Source of the DNA: Syntrophaceae bacterium
Lineage (GTDB): Bacteria; Desulfobacterota; Desulfomonilia; Desulfomonilales; Desulfomonilaceae
Length of the DNA: 10,062 nucleotides
Direction of reading: 5' to 3'
Assembly (NCBI GenBank): GCA_014874425.1
Contig: JACWAG010000257.1
Span: 1-10,062, forward strand
Of this stretch, positions 1 to 5,960 are shown piece by piece. The stretch's first letter is position 1. Each line of letters opens with the position of its first letter. Under the pieces are notes generated by a model, which was given only the letters and a program-made list of their open reading frames with translations, had not been told where the DNA came from and ran no database searches. Position numbers and translations under genes: made by a program.

Positions 1-223
1 CCTCAAAGAGATGGGAGTCGAACCAGATAAATACGATAAAGTGAATGTGAACGGTTCGGGCATTTCTCTCGGCCACCCGATTGCATGTACCGGAACTCGT
101 GTCTTGGTGACTCTGCTCCATGAAATGAAAAGACGAAATGTTAGATATGCGCTCGAGACTATTTGTGGCGGAGGAGGTCTCGGGATCGCCGCAGTACTAA
201 AAAGAGATTGCAGCGAGGAGTAA
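1..223 (+). CDS. Thiolase (acetyl-CoA acetyltransferase family), C-terminal fragment, 5' end outside window
   Basis: This is the last 73 codons of a thiolase whose reading frame is open from base 2 and continues upstream of the window. Thiolases cleave 3-ketoacyl-CoA with CoA to give acetyl-CoA and a shortened acyl-CoA, or run in reverse as a Claisen condensation. The visible part holds two conserved C-terminal active-site blocks: NVNGSGISLGHPIACTG, with the His of the GHP motif, and ICGGGGLGIAAV, with the second catalytic Cys in the usual CxGGG context. The stop is TAA at 221-223. The next thiolase begins 6 bases later and its Shine-Dalgarno lies in this gene's last codons, so the two are probably cotranscribed. 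The N-terminal nucleophile Cys is outside the window, so full function and substrate chain length cannot be judged. The ATG at 11 is internal to the domain and is not the start. Confidence 0.93.
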   Translation, partial: LKEMGVEPDKYDKVNVNGSGISLGHPIACTGTRVLVTLLHEMKRRNVRYALETICGGGGLGIAAVLKRDCSEE

Positions 224-229
224 GAAACA

Positions 230-1420
230 ATGCCCATGAACTTACGAGAGGTGGTTGTAATCGACGCGGTGAGGACAGCATTTGGGAAAGCCGGTGAAAA
301 AGGTATTTTTTGGCGGACAAGAGCGGAAGACCTCTGTGTACCGTTGGTAAAGGCGCTTCTTGACCGCAATCCTGCTGTCAAACCCAGCATGATCGAAGAC
401 AGCCTTTGGGGTGTAACAAATCAGGCGAAAGAGCAAGGTGGCACTCTTGGTAGAATGGTACCGATGTTGGCTGATTTGGGTTGGGAGATCCCGGGATGCT
501 CTATCGATCGTATGTGCGCAGGAGGGTTAACAGCGATAGGGTTTGGCGTGTCATACATTGCCAGTGGAATGGCAGATTGTCTTATAGCTGGAGGAGTCGA
601 GCATATGGGCCATTTACCCATGGGTTTTATGCGAGATCCTCACCCCCGAGCAGAGGAAGTTATGGGTGATTCTTCAGCTTTCAATATGGGCATGACCGCT
701 GAAAATATCCATGACAAATTTCCCGAGATTACTAAAGAGATGGCCGACGTGTACGCCCTGGACTGCCAGCAAAAAGCTGACAAGGCCATTAAAACCGGCA
801 AGATGAAGGATATGGTCGTACCTATTGAAGTTGAATTGGAAGATGGTACCAGAATGATTGTTGACAAAGACCAGCAACCAAGACCTGAAACGAGCATGGA
901 AGCCTTAACAAAGCTCAGGACCCCGTTTAGAGAAAACGGTAGGGTCACTGCGGGAAACTCTGCCGGTCTTAACGATGGAGCATCGGTTGTCCTGTTGATG
1001 TCTCGTGAGAAAGCTGAGGAACAAAAAGTTGTTCCCAAAATGAGATGGGTTTCTTCCGGAGTAGCTTCTGTTGATCCGAGAATCATGGGAATTGCTCCAG
1101 TTCCAGCCACTGAAAAAGCCTTAGCGAGAGCCGGGCTAAGTATTCTGGACATGGATATCGTAGAAATTAATGAAGCGTTTGCTGTTCAGGCGCTATATTG
1201 TCTTGGTAAATGGGGCTTAAGCATCAACGATCCTAAAGTAAATAAATGGGGCGGATCCTTGGCCTATGGTCACCCATTGGCAGCTTCCGGTCCGAGATTG
1301 GTGGCGTTTCTGGCAGGGCTTTTTAAAGAAAATCCCCATGCCCGTTACGGATTGACTACCATGTGTGTGGGGCGGGGGCAGGGTTACTCGATCATCTGGG
1401 AAAACCTCGTGACCAATTAG
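230..1420 (+). CDS. Thiolase / acetyl-CoA C-acyltransferase (FadA/AtoB-like), complete
   Basis: A full-length 396-residue thiolase, the usual size for the family, expected to be cytoplasmic. It should catalyse reversible CoA-dependent cleavage of 3-ketoacyl-CoA, the last step of beta-oxidation. All catalytic landmarks are visible. The nucleophile is Cys96 in SIDRMCAGGLTAIGFG. The GGVEHMG block is at about 121-127, AGNSAGLNDGA at 241-251, and NEAFAVQ at 314-320. His348 lies in GGSLAYGHPLAASGPR and the second catalytic Cys379 in MCVGRGQG. The context CAGG around Cys96 differs from the CSSG/CGSG of many biosynthetic thiolases and resembles degradative FadA-type enzymes, but this does not settle substrate length. 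I chose the ATG at 230 because GAGGAG at 215-220 lies 9 bases upstream; an in-frame ATG at 236 has poorer spacing. It follows another thiolase by 6 bases. Two adjacent thiolases suggest different chain lengths or structures, which is an inference. Confidence 0.95.
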   Translation: MPMNLREVVVIDAVRTAFGKAGEKGIFWRTRAEDLCVPLVKALLDRNPAVKPSMIEDSLWGVTNQAKEQGGTLGRMVPMLADLGWEIPGCSIDRMCAGGLTAIGFGVSYIASGMADCLIAGGVEHMGHLPMGFMRDPHPRAEEVMGDSSAFNMGMTAENIHDKFPEITKEMADVYALDCQQKADKAIKTGKMKDMVVPIEVELEDGTRMIVDKDQQPRPETSMEALTKLRTPFRENGRVTAGNSAGLNDGASVVLLMSREKAEEQKVVPKMRWVSSGVASVDPRIMGIAPVPATEKALARAGLSILDMDIVEINEAFAVQALYCLGKWGLSINDPKVNKWGGSLAYGHPLAASGPRLVAFLAGLFKENPHARYGLTTMCVGRGQGYSIIWENLVTN

Positions 1421-1422
1421 TT

Positions 1423-1465
1423 GCGCCGAACCGTAAAGAATCTTCTGGACATAGAAGGACGGCGC
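1423..1465 (+). other. Nested inverted repeat in the thiolase-crotonase spacer
   Basis: The 89-base spacer after the thiolase contains an outer perfect 6-bp repeat, GCGCCG (1423-1428) with CGGCGC (1460-1465). It encloses an inner hairpin, CTTCT (1442-1446) with AGAAG (1453-1457) and a 6-base loop. No T tract follows, so it does not look like an intrinsic terminator. It could be an intercistronic mRNA structure affecting stability, or a chance occurrence. Confidence 0.35.
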
Positions 1466-1509
1466 CATATACCGTACCTAATAGATAAACAAAGAAAGCG
1501 GAGTTACCG

Positions 1510-2373
1510 ATGGATTTGAAACAGACCAAATTCGAGATTAGTGAAGGGATTGCGATCGTTACGCTTAATCGTCCTGAACGAATGAACGCTTTCACCCCTG
1601 TTATGGGGCAGGAGCTGATGGATATCTTCGCTGAGGCGGACCAGGACGACTCAGTTCGAGCGGTTGTAGTTACCGGAGCGGGTAAGGCTTTTTGCGCCGG
1701 AGCCGACCTCACCACAGGTGAAGCCACCTTCGATTCTACAATGACGGAAGGCAGAAAAATTTCTATCGCCGAACACAGAGACCGGGGGGGAAAAGTGGCC
1801 CTAGCGATCTTTAATTGTCGCAAGCCGGTTATTGGGGCTATTAACGGTCATGCTGTAGGGGTTGGAATTACCATGACGCTTCCCATGGACATTCGCATTG
1901 TCGCCGCAGACGCAAAAATCGGCTTTGTTTTTGCTCGTCGAGGCGTTGTGCCGGAAGCTTGTTCATCCTGGTTCCTGCCACGCATTGTAGGCATAGCGCG
2001 GGCCACTGAACTAATATATACAGGTAGGGTGTTTAGAGCCGAAGAACAAGCGTCCTCAGGACTGTTCAATTACGTATTGCCCCGCGAAGAAGTGTTACCG
2101 AAAGCTTTGACAATTGCCGGAGAAATTGCAATGCAAACCTCGGCTGTTTCAGTTGCGCTCAGCAAAGCTCTTCTGTGGCATGGACTTACAGAGAAAGACC
2201 CTCAATCCGTACACCTTATTGACTCCCGATGTTTCCATTGGTGCGGCCGCCAAAAAGACGCTCACGAAGGGATTATGAGTTTTCTGGAAAAGCGGTCTCC
2301 TGATTTCAAATTGAGTCCAACAAAGGACATGCCTGATTTTTACCCATGGTGGAAAGAGCCAAAAGTGAATTAG
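1510..2373 (+). CDS. Crotonase-superfamily enzyme (annotated type: enoyl-CoA hydratase/isomerase), likely isomerase-like active site
   Basis: A 287-residue crotonase-fold protein, slightly longer than the usual 255-265. The CoA-binding and oxyanion-hole elements are present: AFCAGADL at about 60-67 and INGHAVGVGITMTLPMD at about 111-127. By hand alignment to rat mitochondrial enoyl-CoA hydratase, recalled from family knowledge, its two catalytic glutamates (Glu144 and Glu164) correspond to Thr121 and Phe141 here. Instead Glu149, in RRGVVPEACSSWFLPRIVG, sits where ECI2-type delta3,delta2-enoyl-CoA isomerases have their catalytic Glu and where dienoyl-CoA isomerase and 4-chlorobenzoyl-CoA dehalogenase have an Asp. 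An isomerase or other crotonase reaction is therefore more likely than simple hydration, which is an inference. The ATG at 1510 has GGAG at 1500-1503 with 6-base spacing. The C-terminal tail, rich in Trp, His and Cys (about 223-287), is longer than in classical hydratases. It lies 89 bases after a thiolase, fitting a beta-oxidation role. Confidence 0.9.
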   Translation: MDLKQTKFEISEGIAIVTLNRPERMNAFTPVMGQELMDIFAEADQDDSVRAVVVTGAGKAFCAGADLTTGEATFDSTMTEGRKISIAEHRDRGGKVALAIFNCRKPVIGAINGHAVGVGITMTLPMDIRIVAADAKIGFVFARRGVVPEACSSWFLPRIVGIARATELIYTGRVFRAEEQASSGLFNYVLPREEVLPKALTIAGEIAMQTSAVSVALSKALLWHGLTEKDPQSVHLIDSRCFHWCGRQKDAHEGIMSFLEKRSPDFKLSPTKDMPDFYPWWKEPKVN

Positions 2374-2503
2374 AAAGACAACATTCTACTCTGCGGACGA
2401 TATGATAGTCGTTCTGGAATGGCCAGCAGGCATCTAGGGATGATGCGCCTTCCGGGATCAACGGAATATTCACCGAAGCAACTTTTTGAGAAAGGAGACG
2501 GTC
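2374..2503 (+). other. Intergenic spacer before the binding-protein gene
   Basis: A 130-base noncoding gap separates the acyl-CoA enzyme genes from the transporter genes. It contains a small hairpin, GCATC (2430-2434) with GATGC (2442-2446) and a 7-base loop, without a T tract. It also holds a -10-like TATGAT at 2401-2406 with no convincing -35 at 16-18 bases. A promoter here is plausible, since binding-protein genes are often transcribed separately and strongly, but it is not shown. The last bases hold the strong Shine-Dalgarno AAAGGAGAC at 2491-2499. Confidence 0.4.
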
Positions 2504-3781
2504 GTGAAAAAATCATGTTTTCTGCGGGGTGTTTTCCTAGCCCTCACATTCTGTGTTGGCGCGTGTTTTCCTGTATGGGGAGCTGAGCCTATAAAGATCG
2601 GGGTAATTGGTCCTATGCAATTCACCCAGGGAGAGGGTCAGTGGAACGGGGCTACTCTTGCTGCCGAAGAAATCAACAAAGCGGGTGGTGTGTTGGTAAA
2701 TGGCGCCAAACGCCCTATTGAACTCGTAAAGGTGGACTCGAACGAGTTTTTGAGTATTCCGGATGCCACCAACGCCATGGAACTGGCTATTAGCAGATAT
2801 AAAGTGGACTTCCTGGTCGGTGGTTTTCGCTCCGAGGCCGTGATGGTGATGCAGGACATCGCCATGGATAACAAGAAAATTTTCATGGGGTGTGGAGCCG
2901 CTCATCCTCAACTCTGCGAACGAGTCGCAAAGAATTATGATCGTTACAAATACTGGTTTCGTGTGACTCCTATAAATTCCAAATTTCTCGTAAAGGTAGA
3001 CTTCTTGGTTCTGGATATGGTGGCTAAGGCTATGGCCAAACAACTGGAGATTCCTAAGTTGAAAGTTGCCGTGGTTGCTGAAAAGGCTGCGTGGGCCGAT
3101 CCAATTGTGGGTATCGCTCAGCAGAGCCTCCCCAAAATGGGTATGGAGATTGCCGGGGTTTGGAGGCCTTCCCCTACGGCGACGGACACAACAGCGGAAC
3201 TTTCCGCAATTCAGCGGGCTGGGGCCAACATTATTTTCACGACCTTTTCGTCCTCTGTGGGCATTCCCTTTGCCAAACAGGCGGGCGAACTCAAAATCCC
3301 CGCCCCACTCGTAGGAATTAACGTAGAGGCTCAAAAGGACGGTTTCTGGAACGCTACAGGAGGCAAAGGGAACTACACCGTTACTGTTGGCACATATGCT
3401 CGAGTAAAGATAGACGATAAGACGATTCCATTTTTCGATAAATACGAAAAACAATTTAAGGAAGCGCCGAATTACACAGCAGGGACTTACGACGCCATTT
3501 CTATTCTCAAGCACGCAATAGAAAAGGCTGCTACTCTGGATGCAGACAAGCTTGTTCCGTTTCTTGAAAAAACTGATATGGAAGTTGCCGCAGGGAGATT
3601 TGTGTTCACCAAGGATCACGATGTAACATGGGGACCAGGTTTCATAACATCGGTAGGGACACAATGGCAGGACGGGAAAAACATGTGTGTCTGGCCCTAC
3701 AATTGGGAAGATCTGACATATGAGGGCACTGTGCCTTACAAACTCCCAGATTGGGTAATGGAATACTATAAAAAGAAGTAA
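2504..3781 (+). CDS. Periplasmic substrate-binding protein of a branched-chain-amino-acid-type (HAAT) ABC importer
   Basis: A 425-residue exported binding protein of the LivJ/LivK type (Peripla_BP_6 fold), which captures the ligand and hands it to LivHM. The start is GTG at 2504, with AAGGAG at 2492-2497 about 6 bases upstream; an in-frame TTG at 2486 lies upstream of that ribosome site and is rejected. The N-terminus is a clear signal sequence: KK, then a hydrophobic stretch at about 9-22. It could be cut by signal peptidase I near Val24-Trp-Gly-Ala27. Alternatively V-G-A-Cys21 is a possible lipobox, making it a lipoprotein. The mature protein opens with the family-typical EPIKIGVIGPM, followed by NGATLAAEEINKAGGV at about 49-64. 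The C-terminus is rich in Trp and Tyr. The ligand is not readable from sequence. Linkage to acyl-CoA ligases favours an organic acid over leucine, which is an inference. A 223-base gap separates it from livH. Confidence 0.92.
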   Translation: MKKSCFLRGVFLALTFCVGACFPVWGAEPIKIGVIGPMQFTQGEGQWNGATLAAEEINKAGGVLVNGAKRPIELVKVDSNEFLSIPDATNAMELAISRYKVDFLVGGFRSEAVMVMQDIAMDNKKIFMGCGAAHPQLCERVAKNYDRYKYWFRVTPINSKFLVKVDFLVLDMVAKAMAKQLEIPKLKVAVVAEKAAWADPIVGIAQQSLPKMGMEIAGVWRPSPTATDTTAELSAIQRAGANIIFTTFSSSVGIPFAKQAGELKIPAPLVGINVEAQKDGFWNATGGKGNYTVTVGTYARVKIDDKTIPFFDKYEKQFKEAPNYTAGTYDAISILKHAIEKAATLDADKLVPFLEKTDMEVAAGRFVFTKDHDVTWGPGFITSVGTQWQDGKNMCVWPYNWEDLTYEGTVPYKLPDWVMEYYKKK

Positions 3782-3872
3782 AACACCATATAAGCCGTTC
3801 AAGCCCGATGAATCTCAGGATTATAAGGGTTTCCAAAATCAGTGGATCGTTTTTTTTGTCACAAGGTAGACA

Positions 3873-3904
3873 GCCGGGCAAAACGCACCGCAACGGCCTT
3901 TTTT
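3873..3904 (+). terminator. Weak candidate terminator/attenuator between binding protein and livH
   Basis: GCCG (3873-3876) can pair with CGGC (3894-3897) across a 17-base loop, and six Ts follow directly (3899-3904). The stem is short and the loop large, so this is a weak call. A second T run (3850-3857) lies upstream with no good stem. Partial termination here would fit excess binding protein over membrane subunits, a common pattern in binding-protein-dependent importers. Confidence 0.25.
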
Positions 3905-4004
3905 ATTGTTCCTTTTGGGGCGACTTATGACAATTTTGTGAATGGCTATAAATCTTAGATTCACATTAATGCGGTAATTTTCAATCGATCCGCGGAGTCG
4001 ATAT

Positions 4005-4874
4005 ATGATCCAGGAGATTGTTATTAATGGACTGATCAACGGTAGCATATACGCCTTGCTGGCCATAGGTTTTTCGCTGATTTTCGGTGTGGCGCGAGTG
4101 GTCAATATAGCACACACTGCGTTGTACATGGCGGCATCCTATTTTATCTATCTGGGCTTCGATTATCTGGGCATGTCATCTCTTCTTGCCGCCTTGATTT
4201 CAATCCTGCTCACCGTAGCGTTGGGTCTGGTTTGTTATCAGTTGTTTATCAAACCTATTCGCGAGCATGAGTCAGCAGTTCTAATCGCCACTATAGCGCT
4301 GGCAATGGTCATACAAGAGATCTTCCTGCTCGCCTTTGGCGGCAACTATCTGGGAGTACCGCCGTTGGCTACCGGATATTTCATGCTAGCGGGGGTCAAA
4401 ATAGCGAATCAACATCTGCTGGTTCTGGGAGCCGCTTTTCTAGCGTTGATCGGTACATGGTTTCTCTTGATGAAGACCAGAATAGGCCTCGGTATCAGGT
4501 GCACTGCCCAGGACAGGGAAGTTGCCAACCTGATGGGTATAAACGTGAACAGAGAGATCATGGCGGCCCTCGGCATTTCAGTGGGGATGGCTGCCGTGGC
4601 TGGAGCTATCGTAGCTCCACTTTCGGTGATCGACCCTCACATGTGGTTGCACCCTCTTACCATGATGTTGGCCATCGTGGTCCTTGGCGGGTTGGGCAGC
4701 ATCAAAGGAAGCTTTATCTCAAGCTACATCCTCGGATTTACCGAAGCTGTAGTGGTCTTCGCCCTTCCTATGGGAGCGTTTCTCAAAGGCCCTATAGCGC
4801 TCTCCATCATGATTCTAGTCCTGTTGATCCGACCGGAAGGCTTATTCGGCGTGTCCTTTGAGGAAGAGAGATAG
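4005..4874 (+). CDS. livH: HAAT-family ABC transporter permease, LivH type
   Basis: A 289-residue polytopic inner-membrane permease, the normal length for LivH. It forms the translocation channel with LivM. The N-terminus carries the family signature INGLINGSIYALLAIGFSL and then FGVARVVNIAHTALYMAASY, matching the conserved LivH region in which the permease enters the membrane. Several long hydrophobic segments follow (about 60-80, 92-112, 138-155, 186-208, 222-245, 268-282). The cytoplasmic loop around TRIGLGIRCTAQDREVANLMGIN (about 163-185) is the expected contact with the ATPase. The start ATG has GGAG at 3994-3997 with 7-base spacing. The gene ends at 4874, one base before livM, so the two are translationally linked. 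The 223-base upstream gap leaves room for a separate promoter. The symbol denotes family; the ligand is probably an organic acid or similar, by context. Confidence 0.94.
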   Translation: MIQEIVINGLINGSIYALLAIGFSLIFGVARVVNIAHTALYMAASYFIYLGFDYLGMSSLLAALISILLTVALGLVCYQLFIKPIREHESAVLIATIALAMVIQEIFLLAFGGNYLGVPPLATGYFMLAGVKIANQHLLVLGAAFLALIGTWFLLMKTRIGLGIRCTAQDREVANLMGINVNREIMAALGISVGMAAVAGAIVAPLSVIDPHMWLHPLTMMLAIVVLGGLGSIKGSFISSYILGFTEAVVVFALPMGAFLKGPIALSIMILVLLIRPEGLFGVSFEEER

Positions 4875-4875
4875 A

Positions 4876-5916
4876 ATGGGATTCATCTGGTTTTATATCA
4901 GAAAAATTTTCACATTGTTCAAGTGTGAAGTGCTGGTCCTTCCCAGTCGAGTGGCCCTACTGGTATTTGTGGTAGCGCTCTTGCTCATCCCGGCTTTCAC
5001 CCAGGACCCGTATTTGCTTTGGGTCCTCATCTTGACCGCTATTTTTTCGATTTTTGCCGCCAGTTGGGACCTGCTTTCCGGTTTCACGGGCCAAGTTAAT
5101 TTCGGCCATGCTCTCTTTTTTGGGGTTGCCGCATATACAAGCGGCCTCATAAACGTGTATGCCAAGGTACCTAACTTCCTGAGCATTCCGTTGGCGGCTA
5201 TTGCCGGTGTCCTGACGGGCCTGATTGTGGGCATCCCCTGTCTCAGATTGAGGGGTACGTACCTCGCTCTCACCACTTTGGCCTTTCCCATCATCCTCAC
5301 GGGGCTGATTTTTGCTCTGCCCGAGGTTACAGGGGGTGAACTGGGAATCTCGGGGTTGGACCGTCTATCTACATCGAGAGTTTATGATTACTATATCACG
5401 GTGGTCTTGATGCTCGTGTTGACGACCATCATGTGGAAGATTACCGATTCCAAGACTGGGATCCTGCTTCATGCAATCCGTGAAGACGAACTCGCTGTGA
5501 GGGCTGGAGGCATCAATACGACCCGCTATAAACTCCTGGCTTTCTGTTTGAGTGGCTTTTTCGCAGGAATCGCCGGCGGGTTGTATGCGCACATCATGAG
5601 GACTGTTGGACCATCCACATTGGAAGTCGCCCTGTCTTTCCAGGTGATCATTTGGTCGGTCTTCGGCGGCATTGTCTCCATATATGGTCCAGTCGCCGGG
5701 GTGTTCATACTGTTTCCGCTGGCGGAATTCCTCAGAATACTTCCTAAGGTTCGCATGTTGGTCTTCGCTGTCCTGGTTCTGTTGACACTTATTTATATGC
5801 CCGAAGGACTTATACCCTGGATTCGTAACAAAATTGAAAAGGAATGCCCAAGGTGCAAGGTGAGAAGCATCGCTACTCGTAAAACTTGTAGAATTTGCGC
5901 AGCTTCTCTGGATTAA
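4876..5916 (+). CDS. livM: HAAT-family ABC transporter permease, LivM type, with C-terminal four-cysteine zinc-ribbon-like tail
   Basis: A 346-residue second permease, pairing with LivH. The N-terminal cytoplasmic stretch (about 1-25) is followed by many hydrophobic segments and the LivM signature GFTGQVNFGHALFFGVAAY. CLRLRGTYLALTTLAF and the ATPase-contact loop with IREDELAVRAGGIN come later. The transporter domain ends normally at about PEGLIPWI. A basic tail follows, containing C-x2-C-x10-C-x2-C (Cys324, 327, 338, 341), the spacing of a small zinc ribbon. E. coli LivM lacks such a tail, to my knowledge. The tail should be cytoplasmic and might bind zinc, regulate transport, or contact a partner such as the adjacent ligase; these roles are inference. 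The ATG at 4876 follows the livH stop by one base, with the purine-rich GAGGAAGAGAG just upstream. An in-frame TTG at 4858 is rejected because the ATG is better placed. Confidence 0.94.
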   Translation: MGFIWFYIRKIFTLFKCEVLVLPSRVALLVFVVALLLIPAFTQDPYLLWVLILTAIFSIFAASWDLLSGFTGQVNFGHALFFGVAAYTSGLINVYAKVPNFLSIPLAAIAGVLTGLIVGIPCLRLRGTYLALTTLAFPIILTGLIFALPEVTGGELGISGLDRLSTSRVYDYYITVVLMLVLTTIMWKITDSKTGILLHAIREDELAVRAGGINTTRYKLLAFCLSGFFAGIAGGLYAHIMRTVGPSTLEVALSFQVIIWSVFGGIVSIYGPVAGVFILFPLAEFLRILPKVRMLVFAVLVLLTLIYMPEGLIPWIRNKIEKECPRCKVRSIATRKTCRICAASLD

Positions 5917-5946
5917 CGGACCTTTGTCCATATTCAGTCATTTTTT
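5908..5946 (+). terminator. Candidate attenuator hairpin at the livM end, before the ligase
   Basis: A stem-loop overlaps the livM stop codon. CTGGAT (5908-5913) pairs with ATTCAG (5932-5937), including one G-U, and GGAC (5918-5921) pairs with GTCC (5926-5929) around a CTTT loop. A small asymmetric internal loop separates the two helices. Six Ts follow at 5941-5946, three bases after the stem. It resembles a modest Rho-independent terminator. Because livG and livF lie downstream, it is more likely a partial attenuator than a full stop. Confidence 0.4.
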
Positions 5947-5960
5947 GTGGGGCAAAATCA

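Noticed and set aside
640..1152. A 170-codon minus-strand open frame within the second thiolase
   Set aside because: It lies entirely inside a gene with every thiolase motif intact, and its own translation shows no family features.
2401..2406. Isolated -10-like TATGAT before the binding-protein gene
   Set aside because: No acceptable -35 at 16-18 bases upstream; such hexamers are common by chance.
2486..2503. TTG start six codons upstream for the binding protein
   Set aside because: The Shine-Dalgarno AAGGAG lies downstream of it and is well spaced for the GTG at 2504, which also gives a normal KK-initiated signal peptide.
2537..3802. A 421-codon open frame on the minus strand covering nearly the whole binding-protein gene
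   Set aside because: Its translation has no recognisable domain and an odd Cys/His/Ser-rich composition. The plus-strand frame is a clear binding protein with a signal peptide and ribosome site. It is a shadow of codon bias.
3927..3952. Sigma-70-like promoter before livH (ATGACA and TATAAA)
   Set aside because: The two hexamers are only 14 bases apart, too close for a normal sigma-70 promoter, and no better-spaced pair was found.
5365..5931. A 188-codon minus-strand open frame over the livM 3' half
   Set aside because: Composition is charged and His/Gln-rich, with no domain and no ribosome site of note; it is antisense to a clear permease.
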